Assembly: GCA_040217575.1 (NCBI GenBank)
Contig: JAVJPW010000006.1
Coordinates: 868,001 to 932,000 of the forward strand
DNA length: 64,000 nt
Reading direction: 5' to 3'
From: Pacificispira sp040217575
GTDB taxonomy: Bacteria > Pseudomonadota > Alphaproteobacteria > UBA8366 > Aestuariispiraceae
Below are positions 51,474 to 59,652 of this stretch, piece after piece. A program made the translations under genes and the position numbers. Each line of letters opens with the position of its first letter. Within the stretch, counting starts at the first letter, position 1. The notes beneath the pieces are model-generated. The model made no database searches and was not told the origin of the DNA. It saw only the letters and a program-made list of their open reading frames with translations.

Positions 51474-51676
51474 GTTCTGGGAACCTTTCCGTCGCGGGCG
51501 ATAGGGCATGGCACGGTATGGCACCGCACACAGCACGATATTGCATCGCACGCCATTTTTACAATGGACAGGATTCGCGACTTAGATTATTAACTAACGA
51601 AGTGATTCGTAGTCTGGCAAGAGTATAGTCGCAAAGTATTCGTCAAGACTCGTCTGGTATACCGGAAATTTAGGGG

Positions 51677-52852
51677 GTGGTTTTGCGGAAGGCGCCGGTT
51701 CTTTTCCTAATTTTATTTGCGGTCGCATTCCTTTCGGTGCCGGGCACAGGTTCCGCGCGCTATGCGTCCATCGTGATCGACGCTGAATCTGGCCGTATTC
51801 TGCATTCGGAAAATGAAGACACGCGGAATTATCCGGCATCCCTTACCAAAATCATGACCCTTTATATGGTGTTCGAGGCGCTGGAATCCGGCAGCCTGAC
51901 ACTGGATCAACAGCTGGTCGTTTCCCGCCACGCGGCCGGCATGCCCCCGTCGCATCTGGGGCTTGGCCGTGGCAGCACGATCAGCGTGACCGACGCGATC
52001 CTCGCCCTGGTCACGAAATCCGCGAATGATGTCGCCGTCGTCATTGCCGAAGCGATCGGCGGGACGGAATCGGAATTCGCCGAACTGATGACCGAACGCG
52101 CGCGCCAACTGGGCATGAGCCGCACGACCTTCCGCAATGCAAGCGGGCTTCCGAACCGCCGTCAGCTTTCGACCGCGCGGGACATGGCCGTCCTGGGCAT
52201 TCGTATCCGCGAGGATTTTCCGCAATATTACGAATACTTCTCGACCACGCATTTCGAATATGGCGGCCGGACCTACCGGAACCACAACACGCTTCTGTCG
52301 TCCTATGAAGGGACGGACGGGATCAAGACCGGTTATATCCGCGCCAGCGGCTTCAATCTGGTCGCTTCCGTCGAACGGGAAGGGCGCCGCATCATCGGTG
52401 TCGTGTTCGGCGGCGAAACGGGCGACTGGCGGGACCGTCACATGCGCAACCTTCTGGATCGCGGTTTCGCGCGCCTGCTGGAAGAAGAAATTCCGTCCGA
52501 ACTCCTGGTGGCCGACGCCCGCGAGCTTTCGGCCCCCGCCCCGGAAGAGGTCGTACCCCAGGGGGATGCCGATGCCGGCGTGGACCTGAGTGAGCTTCAG
52601 GCGACGCGCTGGACAATCCAGGTCGGTGCCTTCAGCCGGGCGGAAGCCGCGCGGACGGTCGCACAACAGGCGTTCCAGGCGCTGGGCGAACTCGGGCGCG
52701 CCATGGCGGATGATCAGGTCGTCGTCGTCGATACGTCGGGCGGTCTTCACCGGTCCCGGGTGACCGGCTTCGACCGGCAGAGCGCGCACGCCGCCTGTCA
52801 GGCGCTGATCGACAACGATTTCGACTGCATCGTATTTCAGCCGCGCAGCTAG
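51677..52852 (+). CDS. D-alanyl-D-alanine carboxypeptidase with C-terminal SPOR domain
   Basis: A periplasmic penicillin-binding protein that removes the terminal D-Ala of peptidoglycan stem peptides. The 391-residue protein has a signal peptide (VLFLILFAVAFLSVP, cleavage near GSA), SxxK at S55-L-T-K58, SAN in LVTKSANDVAVV and KTG in DGIKTGYIRAS. Residues about 310-390 form a SPOR domain (WTIQVGAFSRAEAARTVAQQ, GLHRSRVTGFDRQSA) that binds denuded glycan at the division site, instead of the usual PBP5 membrane-anchor helix. The start may be GTG 51677, or TTG 51683, which has a better distance from the GGGGG ribosome site. Confidence 0.92.
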   Translation: MVLRKAPVLFLILFAVAFLSVPGTGSARYASIVIDAESGRILHSENEDTRNYPASLTKIMTLYMVFEALESGSLTLDQQLVVSRHAAGMPPSHLGLGRGSTISVTDAILALVTKSANDVAVVIAEAIGGTESEFAELMTERARQLGMSRTTFRNASGLPNRRQLSTARDMAVLGIRIREDFPQYYEYFSTTHFEYGGRTYRNHNTLLSSYEGTDGIKTGYIRASGFNLVASVEREGRRIIGVVFGGETGDWRDRHMRNLLDRGFARLLEEEIPSELLVADARELSAPAPEEVVPQGDADAGVDLSELQATRWTIQVGAFSRAEAARTVAQQAFQALGELGRAMADDQVVVVDTSGGLHRSRVTGFDRQSAHAACQALIDNDFDCIVFQPRS

Positions 52853-52997
52853 GTCTCCGCAACGGATCGGTTGCGGTTATTCACCGAACCCCGTTTGGCA
52901 CCCAACTTTGATTTTATCTGGCCCTTTCGACGGGGCCATTCTTGGCCTACATCAGCGCCCGTCCGCGCGATGTCGATCAGGTTGAAAATGGTGTCCC

Positions 52998-53750
52998 ATG
53001 AAGAACGCCCCCTTAAGGAATGAAACGAACGAACTGGGACAGCTGGTCGGCTTTCCCGTCCCCGGTTTCAAACCCCCGCCGTTGCCGCCGCGCACGGCGA
53101 TGACCGGCCGGACCTGCCGGCTGGAGATACTGGACAAGGACCGCCATGCGGCGGGCCTTCTGGACGCATACAATATGGCTGAAGATGCGCGCAACTGGAC
53201 CTATCTGCCTTATGGTCCGCATAGAAGCCTGGCGGATTTCAAAGCCTGGATCGAACGCGACGCGCTGGGCGACGATCCATTGTTCCATGCGGTGATCGAC
53301 CTTGCGACAGGCAAGGCGGTGGGCGTTGCAAGCTACCTTCGGATCAATCCGGCCTGCAGTTCGATCGAAGTGGGGCATATCCATTTCTCCCCCCTGATGC
53401 AGCAGGGCATCCAGTCGACCGAAGCGATGTATCTGATGATGGTGCGCGCCTTCGACGAATTGGGCTATCGCCGGTACGAATGGAAATGCAACAACCTGAA
53501 CGAAGCGTCCAAACGTGCCGCGCTTCGCCTGGGGTTCACGTTCGAAGGGATTTTCCGCCAGATGCTGGTGACCAAGGGCCGCAACCGCGACAGCGCGTGG
53601 TTTTCGCTGCTGGACCGTGAATGGCCGATGGTGAAGGACGCGTTCCAGACCTGGCTCGACCCGTCGAATTTCGATGAGCAAGGGAAGCAGAAGGTGAGCC
53701 TGTCGGAACTGACGGCCGCAGCGAAGGAACGGTTTCCGACGGTGGATTAG
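52998..53750 (+). CDS. GNAT-family acetyltransferase (RimJ/RimL-like)
   Basis: A 250-residue acetyltransferase of the RimJ/RimL group, with an N-terminal proline-rich stretch (VGFPVPGFKPPPLPPRTAMT). The core has GRTCRLEILDKDRHAAGL, VGVASYLRINPACSSIEVGH, MQQGIQSTEAMYLMMVRAFD and the typical C-terminal NEASKRAALRLGFTFEGIFR. These enzymes acetylate protein N-termini or small amines. The C-terminal 40 residues extend beyond the GNAT fold. Its stop overlaps the stop of the convergent YbaK gene by 4 bases. The ATG lies 144 bases after the carboxypeptidase gene. Confidence 0.88.
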   Translation: MKNAPLRNETNELGQLVGFPVPGFKPPPLPPRTAMTGRTCRLEILDKDRHAAGLLDAYNMAEDARNWTYLPYGPHRSLADFKAWIERDALGDDPLFHAVIDLATGKAVGVASYLRINPACSSIEVGHIHFSPLMQQGIQSTEAMYLMMVRAFDELGYRRYEWKCNNLNEASKRAALRLGFTFEGIFRQMLVTKGRNRDSAWFSLLDREWPMVKDAFQTWLDPSNFDEQGKQKVSLSELTAAAKERFPTVD

Positions 53751-54217
53751 CCGCTCACCATCCCCAACGCCTCAGCGCCCGCAGCTTTCGCCAATGCCTT
53801 CGGCTCTGCTTCGAATACCGCGTTCGGCTTGCCCGCCGCGGCCCAGACCGTTTCCTGTCCCAACAGCACGGTGTCGATCCACGCCTTGATCGGCGACTTG
53901 TGGCCAATGGGGGATACGCCGCCGATGGCAAAGCCGGTGACATCGCGAACCTTTGTCGGGTCGGCGCGTTTCAGGGTCAGGCCGATTTTCCGCTGAACAT
54001 GGGTCAGGTCGGCATTGTGCCGGCCGGAAACGAGGAGGAGGACGAGTTCGCCGGTCTCTTCTGCCTCGAAGATCATGGATTTGACGATCCGGTCGACGGT
54101 GCAGCCACAGGCGGTGGCGGCATCCTCTGCCGTGCGGGTGGTCGCCGGCATGGTGACGATGTCGACGGGAAGGCCCGCGGCCTCTGCCGCGGCACGGACG
54201 CGGTCGATGCTTTTCAT
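53747..54217 (-). CDS. YbaK/EbsC-family aminoacyl-tRNA deacylase
   Basis: A trans-acting editing protein that hydrolyses mischarged tRNA, usually Cys- or Ala-tRNA(Pro). The 156-residue product has AEDAATACGCTVDRIVKSMI, LLLVSGRHNADLTHVQRKIG (with the conserved lysine), GFAIGGVSPIGH and DTVLLGQETVWAAAGKPN, the usual motifs. Length is typical of stand-alone members. The start overlaps the stop of the upstream hydroxylase gene (54214-54217), so the two are translationally coupled. It could be a ProX-type or YbaK-type editor; the sequence does not separate these. Confidence 0.9.
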   Translation of the reverse strand: MKSIDRVRAAAEAAGLPVDIVTMPATTRTAEDAATACGCTVDRIVKSMIFEAEETGELVLLLVSGRHNADLTHVQRKIGLTLKRADPTKVRDVTGFAIGGVSPIGHKSPIKAWIDTVLLGQETVWAAAGKPNAVFEAEPKALAKAAGAEALGMVSG

Positions 54218-54927
54218 CGCGGTGCCTGTGCCCGCCGTGCCGCGGGCGGCAATGCCGTCTGCATCGGCGCGCCGGGGTTGGGCAGGAAGTCGATCAGGAT
54301 GTTGACGCGGGGCCGTGGGCTCTTGTTGCGCACGCTGTGCTGTTTGCGGTTATTGAAGTCATAGGCATAGCCGGGCTGCATCTTGAACTTCTTTCCGTCG
54401 ATCTTGTATTCGACGCCCGGCGGCGCGATCAGCGGGATGTGCAACCGGTGGGCCGCCGCGGCATGGGCCTGGCCGTCCACATGGGGCGCGATCTTGCCGC
54501 CCGGCGCCATTTCAACGATGGCGATGCGCGTCGCGATCCCGCGCGGCGCATCCAGATAGGCGGTCGCCTGGTCCACCAGCGGGCCGACAATATCGCGGAA
54601 CGCCGCCCATTGCGGGAAGACGTTGACGTGCCCCTGGTCGGTTTCCTGTTCGATGTCGGGGGTCAGCGGCGCGGGGTCTATGTCTTCCTGACGGCACCAT
54701 TGTTCCACCAGTTCGCGCATGGTGCGTATGCCCCAGGGCTGCTGATAGGGAAGCCAGTTGTATTTCAGCAGGATGGACCGCGTCGTGCCGCGATGGGGGG
54801 ACGCCGCCAACAGGTCCTGACGCAGGCGGTTGGTCTGCCAGGCATCCTCCCCCAGCGACGCCAGAAGTTCCAGCGCCGGCCCGATATCGACCGGGCCCAG
54901 CCGGCGAAACGGAACTCCGATGTCCAT
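54214..54927 (-). CDS. Aspartyl/asparaginyl beta-hydroxylase-fold dioxygenase
   Basis: A 237-residue Fe(II)/2-oxoglutarate oxygenase of the Asp_Arg_Hydrox family. The iron site is HVD in KIAPHVDGQAHAAAAH, with a distal histidine in NNRKQHSVRN and the oxoglutarate-binding arginine in PRVNILIDF. The N-terminal 100 residues (RLRQDLLAASPHRGTTRSIL) are the subgroup's own region. Substrate is unknown: members hydroxylate peptides, amino acids or lipids. The ATG at 54927 has a weak ribosome site. Its end overlaps the YbaK gene start by 4 bases. Confidence 0.85.
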   Translation of the reverse strand: MDIGVPFRRLGPVDIGPALELLASLGEDAWQTNRLRQDLLAASPHRGTTRSILLKYNWLPYQQPWGIRTMRELVEQWCRQEDIDPAPLTPDIEQETDQGHVNVFPQWAAFRDIVGPLVDQATAYLDAPRGIATRIAIVEMAPGGKIAPHVDGQAHAAAAHRLHIPLIAPPGVEYKIDGKKFKMQPGYAYDFNNRKQHSVRNKSPRPRVNILIDFLPNPGAPMQTALPPAARRAQAPR

Positions 54928-54978
54928 TGCTACACCTTAAATATGCCGAACGAAACCCCGTTGCGTTGCGTCGGGCGG

Positions 54979-55146
54979 TCAGCCTTCACCCTCTGCCGCG
55001 GGGGCGGCCGGTTCTTCCGGCATGTTCTTCTGGATCAGGTCCAGGATCTTGACCGCCAGTTCGTACGGCATTTCCATCTGGATGTTGACCTTAAGCGTAT
55101 CCGGCAACGTGTCGGTGCCGATGAATTCCAATACTTTTTCCGACAT
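54979..55146 (-). CDS. Small conserved-looking protein, paralogue A, unknown
   Basis: A 55-residue acidic protein starting MSEKVLEFIGTDTLPDTLKV and continuing NIQMEMPYELAVKILDLIQK, with a Pro/Ala/Glu-rich tail (MPEEPAAPAAEGEG). I recognise no family. It is clearly paralogous to the next gene upstream: MSEKVLEFIGTDT aligns with MSEDVVELIGTET, and MEMPYELAVKIL with IELPHDQAMQIL. Predicted secondary structure is a beta hairpin then a helix. ATG 55146 follows GAGGGA. It lies 78 bases after paralogue B on the same strand, and both face away from the type VI cluster. Confidence 0.65.
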   Translation of the reverse strand: MSEKVLEFIGTDTLPDTLKVNIQMEMPYELAVKILDLIQKNMPEEPAAPAAEGEG

Positions 55147-55224
55147 GATGATCCCTCGGTGTCCCGGCGCCACTGCGCCTTATTGTTCAATCGATTGGTA
55201 AACTCGTGATCCTCCGACGCGCGG

Positions 55225-55509
55225 TCAGGCCTGCTTGGCGTCGGCATCCGCCTTCTTCGCGGCGGCACCCTTCTTGGCCTTTGCGGCTTCGGCTTTCGCG
55301 GCCTTGCGTGCCTCCGCCTCTGCCTTGCGGCGCTCGGCCTCTGCCTTGCGGCGTTCGGCTTCTTCTTCCTTCCGCTTCCGGTCCTTGAAGTCGTGGACCG
55401 TGCTCAGGATCTGCATCGCCTGGTCGTGGGGCAGTTCGATATCCAGCTTTACGCGGATGCTGCCGCTCGGCGTTTCAGTCCCGATCAATTCTACGACATC
55501 TTCGCTCAT
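55225..55509 (-). CDS. Small protein with Lys/Ala/Glu-rich helical tail, paralogue B, unknown
   Basis: A 94-residue protein. The first 46 residues (MSEDVVELIGTETPSGSIRV, KLDIELPHDQAMQILSTVHD) match paralogue A. The rest is a highly charged, repetitive helix built from ERRKAEAERRKAEAEARKAA-like units, ending KKADADAKQA, probably a single long helix or coiled coil. No named family. ATG 55509 follows ACAGGGATT. A 447-base intergenic region upstream separates it from tssB, which runs the other way. An envelope or nucleic-acid-binding role for the basic/acidic tail cannot be decided. Confidence 0.65.
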   Translation of the reverse strand: MSEDVVELIGTETPSGSIRVKLDIELPHDQAMQILSTVHDFKDRKRKEEEAERRKAEAERRKAEAEARKAAKAEAAKAKKGAAAKKADADAKQA

Positions 55510-55956
55510 CGGTTTAATCCCTGTCCGTTCCAACGCGTGAGGGGGCAGTCTATGCGCAATAATTCAATCCATCCAGCGTGGATCGACGCCCGTGCGGGGA
55601 TTTCGGCGTTGCGTGACGGTCCGCATCGGGCGCAAGTGGTTCGCGCACACAAGTGGCGGAAATATTGTCAAGGAACGAAGTTGAAACGATATCTGCGAAC
55701 ATTTCGATTTGGAAACAAATATAACGGAAAGACTTGCAATACAGAGCAAGTTTCATTTAACTTGTCTTGCGAATCAGTGGTTGGAAACTTTTGTCCGTCC
55801 TGGAAAGCGGCATGTTTCGCAACCCAATCGCCCGGCTGGTAGCATTCTCGCTTCCTTTGCCGGGGTATATTGCAGTACAGTTTTCGGAATTGGGTGAATT
55901 CCGGATGACGTCCGCGGTTTGGTGTCACCGGTTGTTCTGGCGAAGGGGGGACATTC
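55510..55956. other. Divergent intergenic region before the type VI cluster
   Basis: About 447 bases with no credible gene on either strand. The middle (about 55660-55770) is A+T-rich and presumably holds promoters for paralogue B and for tssB. A short inverted repeat CGGAATT/AATTCCG lies near 55885-55910. A GG-N10-GC arrangement near 55840 is a poor sigma-54 match and is not claimed. Confidence 0.6.
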
Positions 55957-56481
55957 ATGTCCGACAGTATTCAGCACAAGATCGGCCGGGTGCGCCCGCC
56001 GCGCGTTCAGATCACGTATGATGTGGAGATCGGGGACGCGATCCAGATGAAGGAACTTCCCTTCGTCATGGGGATTATCGCCGATCTTTCGGGCAAACCG
56101 GCGGAGCCGCTTCCGAAGATGAAGGAACGGAAATTCGTCGAAATCGACCGCGACAATTTCAACGACATCATGGCCAGCATCAAACCGCGCCTCGCCTTCC
56201 AGGTGGACAACACCATGGCCGGCGAAGACAGCGAGGACGGCGGCAAGATGAATGTGGAGCTGAATTTCAATTCGCTCGACGATTTCGAACCCGTGCAGGT
56301 CGTGAAACAGATCGAACCGCTGCGCAAGCTGTACGAAGCGCGCCGCCGGTTGGAAGACCTGAAGACCAAACTGGACGGCAATGACGACCTGGATGCGCTG
56401 TTGCAGGAAATGGTCGGCGACGCCGACAAGCAGGCAGAGGTCAAGAAGCTTCTGGAAGAATCGAAGGAAGCGGACGAATAA
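55957..56481 (+). CDS. tssB: Type VI secretion contractile sheath small subunit TssB (VipA)
   Basis: TssB and TssC polymerise into the cytoplasmic contractile sheath whose shortening drives the Hcp tube out of the cell. The 174-residue product begins MSDSIQHKIGRVRPPRVQIT, has YDVEIGDAIQMKELPFVMGI and ADLSGKPAEPLPKMKERKFV, and the C-terminal LNFNSLDDFEPVQVVKQIEP then LRKLYEARRRLEDLK, all diagnostic of TssB. A GGGGGG site lies 6 bases before ATG. It is the first gene of the cluster; tssC follows after 82 bases. Confidence 0.96.
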   Translation: MSDSIQHKIGRVRPPRVQITYDVEIGDAIQMKELPFVMGIIADLSGKPAEPLPKMKERKFVEIDRDNFNDIMASIKPRLAFQVDNTMAGEDSEDGGKMNVELNFNSLDDFEPVQVVKQIEPLRKLYEARRRLEDLKTKLDGNDDLDALLQEMVGDADKQAEVKKLLEESKEADE

Positions 56482-56563
56482 CGGCTAAGGACCCCGGCGC
56501 CCGATCCGACGATGGGCGCCGAAGAATTTCTGGCCCGGCAAAGTCCGGATAAGGGGAACCAAG

Positions 56564-58015
56564 ATGGCGGATGATACTCAAGAACTGAACGTCCTCGACC
56601 AGATCATGGTCGAAGGCAAACTGGCACGGGACGAGGGGCAGAAGGCCTATGCCCGGGACCTGATCGGCGAATTCATCGACAGTGTGGTTGAAAGCGGCAC
56701 CGACGTGTCCAGCGATACAATCGCGTCCATCAACCAGAAGATCGCCGAGATCGACGGCCTGATCACCGAACAGCTGAACGAGGTGATGCACCACCCGGAC
56801 TTCCAGACGCTGGAAGCAAGCTGGCGCGGGCTCCACTATCTGGTCATGAACACCGAAACGGGGACACAGCTGAAGCTGCGCCTGATGAACGCGTCGAAGA
56901 AGGACGTCCTGGGCGACCTTGAAAAGGCGGTCGAATTCGACCAGTCCGCGCTGTTCAAGATGATCTACGAAGAAGAATACGGTACCTTCGGCGGCCATCC
57001 CTACAGCTGCCTGGTGACCGATTTCGAATTTTCCCGTCATCCGCAGGACTTCGCCCTGATGGAAAAGCTGGCGGAAGTCGCCGCCGCGGCGCATGCGCCG
57101 ATGATCGCGTCGGCCGGACCGCGCATGTTCGACATGGACAGCTTTACCGACCTGGGTACGCCGCGCGACCTGGCAAAGATTTTCGAAAGCGCCGAAATGA
57201 TCAAATGGCGCAGCTTCCGCGACAGCGAAGACAGCCGCTATATGGTGCTGACGTTGCCGCATACGCTGATGCGCCTGCCGTACGGCCCGGAGACAGTGCC
57301 GGTCGAAGGCATCGACTTCACCGAAGACACCGACGGTCGCGATCATTCCAAGTACCTTTGGGGCAGTGCCGCATGGTCGATGGCACAGCGGATCACCAAT
57401 GCATTCTCGCTTTACGGCTGGACGGCGGCAATTCGCGGCGTCGAAGGCGGCGGCGTGGTCAAAGGGCTGCCGACGCACACGTTCCACACGGACGAAGGCG
57501 ACATCGCGCTTAAATGCCCGACGGAAATCGCCATCACCGACCGGCGTGAAAAGGAACTGTCGGATCTGGGCTTCATTGCGCTGTGCCACTGCAAGGGCAC
57601 GGACTATGCCGCGTTCTTCGGCGGTCAGACGACGCAGAAGCCAAAGAAGTACAATCTGGACAGTGCGAACGCCAATGCGGCGCTTTCGGCCCGTCTGCCG
57701 TACATCCTGGCGGCATCGCGTTTCGCCCATTACCTGAAGGCGATCATGCGCGACAAGGTCGGCAGCTTCCTGACGGCGGCGAATGTGGAAGAGTTCCTGA
57801 ACACCTGGATCGCGAATTACGTTCTTCTGACGGACGACGCGCCGCAGGCGACGAAGGCGCGCTTCCCGTTGCGTGAGGCACGGGTCGATGTGCGTGAAAT
57901 TCCGGGCAAGCCCGGCGCCTACAACGCGACCGTGTTTCTGAAGCCGCACTTCCAGCTGGAAGAACTGACGGCGTCCGTCCGCCTTGTCGCGGAACTGCCG
58001 CCGCCGGCCGCCTAA
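56564..58015 (+). CDS. tssC: Type VI secretion contractile sheath large subunit TssC (VipB)
   Basis: The large sheath subunit, 483 residues. Landmarks are HHPDFQTLEASWRGLHYLV, EEYGTFGGHPYSCLVTDFEF, LTLPHTLMRLPYG, YLWGSAAWSMAQRITNAF and the C-terminal ISANVLT-free stretch MRDKVGSFLTAANVEEFLN followed by RVDVREIPGKPGAYNATVFL. It also carries the region that binds the ATPase ClpV through TssB/TssC during sheath recycling. The ribosome site is AAGGGGAA. Hcp follows after 59 bases on the same strand. Nothing is missing; the protein is full length for the family. Confidence 0.96.
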   Translation: MADDTQELNVLDQIMVEGKLARDEGQKAYARDLIGEFIDSVVESGTDVSSDTIASINQKIAEIDGLITEQLNEVMHHPDFQTLEASWRGLHYLVMNTETGTQLKLRLMNASKKDVLGDLEKAVEFDQSALFKMIYEEEYGTFGGHPYSCLVTDFEFSRHPQDFALMEKLAEVAAAAHAPMIASAGPRMFDMDSFTDLGTPRDLAKIFESAEMIKWRSFRDSEDSRYMVLTLPHTLMRLPYGPETVPVEGIDFTEDTDGRDHSKYLWGSAAWSMAQRITNAFSLYGWTAAIRGVEGGGVVKGLPTHTFHTDEGDIALKCPTEIAITDRREKELSDLGFIALCHCKGTDYAAFFGGQTTQKPKKYNLDSANANAALSARLPYILAASRFAHYLKAIMRDKVGSFLTAANVEEFLNTWIANYVLLTDDAPQATKARFPLREARVDVREIPGKPGAYNATVFLKPHFQLEELTASVRLVAELPPPAA

Positions 58016-58074
58016 CATGCCCGGGCCCGATATCGGGTCGTAGCTGAAACGAGACCGAATAAGGATATTGGACG

Positions 58075-58566
58075 ATGGACGTTCTGGTCATGAAGATCGA
58101 TGGTATCGAGGGTGAGGCCACGATCGAAGGATACGAGAAGCAGATCATGTGTCAGAGCTTCTCTCACTCCGTTCACAATCACCTGCATACGGATGTCTCG
58201 AATGTCGGCCGGGCGCGGGGGCGCGTGGAACATACCGACTTCACGATCACCAAGTACGCCGACAAGTCGACGCCGCTTCTGAACTACAAGTGCTGCATCG
58301 GCGCCAACCTGGGCACGGTCACCTTCACGGTGTTGCGGTCGACGGGCAATGCGGCCCACGCGCCGCAGATCATCTATACGATGGAAAACGTCATGGTCGC
58401 CAACATCGCCATCGCCGGCGGCGGCAGCGATACGCCGATCGAATCCGTCAGCCTGAACTACACCAAGATCAAATGGGAAGTGAAGGTACAGGCGGAGGAT
58501 GTGTCGGAGCCGGGCTCCATCGCTTCCGAATGGGATGTGACCCTCAACAAGGGATCCGACGCCTAG
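58075..58566 (+). CDS. hcp: Type VI secretion tube protein Hcp
   Basis: Hcp forms hexameric rings that stack into the inner tube and is secreted with effectors. The 163-residue product has MDVLVMKIDGIEGEATIEGY at the start, then FTITKYADKSTPLLNYKCCI and an ALNYTKIKW-like segment (SLNYTKIKWEVKVQ). This matches the DUF796/Hcp fold. The CC pair in the middle is unusual among Hcp proteins but not unique. The ribosome site AAGGATATTGG precedes ATG. It is not fused to an effector domain. The unrecognised gene 33 bases downstream may be linked to it. Confidence 0.94.
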   Translation: MDVLVMKIDGIEGEATIEGYEKQIMCQSFSHSVHNHLHTDVSNVGRARGRVEHTDFTITKYADKSTPLLNYKCCIGANLGTVTFTVLRSTGNAAHAPQIIYTMENVMVANIAIAGGGSDTPIESVSLNYTKIKWEVKVQAEDVSEPGSIASEWDVTLNKGSDA

Positions 58567-58599
58567 AATTTCGTCGGATCAGCGCGAAAGTAGCGCCTC

Positions 58600-59139
58600 A
58601 TGAGTACGCTCAATTCCGAACTCAGCCCGGCGAGTATTCCGAGCTATGTGAAACGGTCGTTCAAGAACGGCAAGATGCAGAAGGTCGACCTGCGACCCGG
58701 CATGGTGCTGTTCACCGTTTCCAACTATCCGCGCATCGACCGAAATGGTCAGACGGCCGAATTCTGGTCGCCGTTCAAGAAATTCAAGCACGACCGGGGT
58801 TTCGATGCCCGGGTTGAGGCGATGAAGCTCTTGAGCGGAACGGACCGGGCGGATGTGTTCCGCAGTCTGTCCGCGTTTTTCGGAAAGAAGCCGGGTGGTC
58901 GTTACGCCCTGGTGGCAAAGCTTCGCGTGCCCGTCGTTGGCTTTATGGGACCGATCCGCCGGCAGGGAAAATCAGCCGCGCAGATTTCCGCCGCCACATC
59001 GGGCGGTGATTCCGGCAGTGCCGCCGCGGCGGCGCCTGGTTCGGGAAAGAATCTGATAGGCTACCAAATCTACATTCCGGGCCTGACCTCTGGCCAGACC
59101 ATCGTTCGGGCCAGACGGATCGATCTTCTGACGCTCTGA
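58600..59139 (+). CDS. Unrecognised protein inside the type VI cluster, between hcp and tssE
   Basis: A 179-residue protein I cannot assign. It has no signal peptide or membrane segment. Residues 1-60 carry SIPSYVKRSFKNGKMQKVDL and RPGMVLFTVSNYPRID; the middle has FWSPFKKFKHDRGFDARVEA and a basic helix. A Ser/Gly/Ala linker (about 130-148) leads to a C-terminal strand region (LIGYQIYIPGLTSGQTIVRA). Its position between hcp and tssE, with short gaps, suggests a role with the tube or baseplate, as cargo, adaptor or chaperone. Its ribosome site is poor, so it may be translated together with hcp. Confidence 0.75.
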   Translation: MSTLNSELSPASIPSYVKRSFKNGKMQKVDLRPGMVLFTVSNYPRIDRNGQTAEFWSPFKKFKHDRGFDARVEAMKLLSGTDRADVFRSLSAFFGKKPGGRYALVAKLRVPVVGFMGPIRRQGKSAAQISAATSGGDSGSAAAAAPGSGKNLIGYQIYIPGLTSGQTIVRARRIDLLTL

Positions 59140-59172
59140 CGTTCGGGCCCCCAACCGGCGGGAGGCGCGATC

Positions 59173-59646
59173 TTGCGGCCGCTTCGGACAAAAAAGGGCG
59201 ATCTCGCGCCGCTGTTTGACCGGTTGTGCGATGACAATCCGGGCGTGTCCAACGAACCGGTGCCGCGCCGCTATCTCGACCTCGACGGTATGGCGGAATC
59301 AATCCAGCGTGAAATCCAGACATTGCTGAACACACGGTGTACTTGGGGCGAGGATGCGATCCGCGACCTTGAACGCGGTGTGCTGGATTACGGGCTGGTG
59401 GACTTGTCGCATCTCTATACGGAAAACCCGCGGGACAAACAGCGTGTGGCACGTGCCGTGGCGCAGACGATCGCCGCATATGAACCGCGCCTGACAAAGG
59501 TCAATGTGACGGTGGAGGCGGTGCGCAAGGAAACGGGGCGGCTGGACCTGATCGTATCCGGCGGCATGCGTTTCGGCGACGTCATCGAACCGCTGTCCTT
59601 TCCTATCCGGATCGACGGGACGGAAGTCCAGGACCAGGGGGCATAG
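59173..59646 (+). CDS. tssE: Type VI secretion baseplate protein TssE
   Basis: TssE is a gp25-like baseplate wedge protein that links the sheath to the baseplate. The 157-residue product has PLFDRLCDDNPGVSNEPVPR, SIQREIQTLLNTRCTWGED, the VLDYGLVDLSHLYTEN stretch and a C-terminal region with AIAAYEPRLTKVNV-like sequence (TIAAYEPRLTKVNVTVEAV), all typical of the gp25 family. It starts with TTG at 59173, preceded by GGAGG seven bases upstream; no ATG or GTG fits better. tssF follows 6 bases after its stop. Confidence 0.92.
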   Translation: MRPLRTKKGDLAPLFDRLCDDNPGVSNEPVPRRYLDLDGMAESIQREIQTLLNTRCTWGEDAIRDLERGVLDYGLVDLSHLYTENPRDKQRVARAVAQTIAAYEPRLTKVNVTVEAVRKETGRLDLIVSGGMRFGDVIEPLSFPIRIDGTEVQDQGA

Positions 59647-59652
59647 GCTGCG

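Noticed and set aside
55838..55856. Possible sigma-54 promoter (GG-N10-GC) before tssB
   Set aside because: The GG and GC pairs are spaced correctly but the flanking bases fit the consensus poorly, and no sigma-54 activator gene is near.
56441..58018. A 525-codon reading antisense to tssC
   Set aside because: Shadow of a highly conserved sheath gene with strong codon bias.
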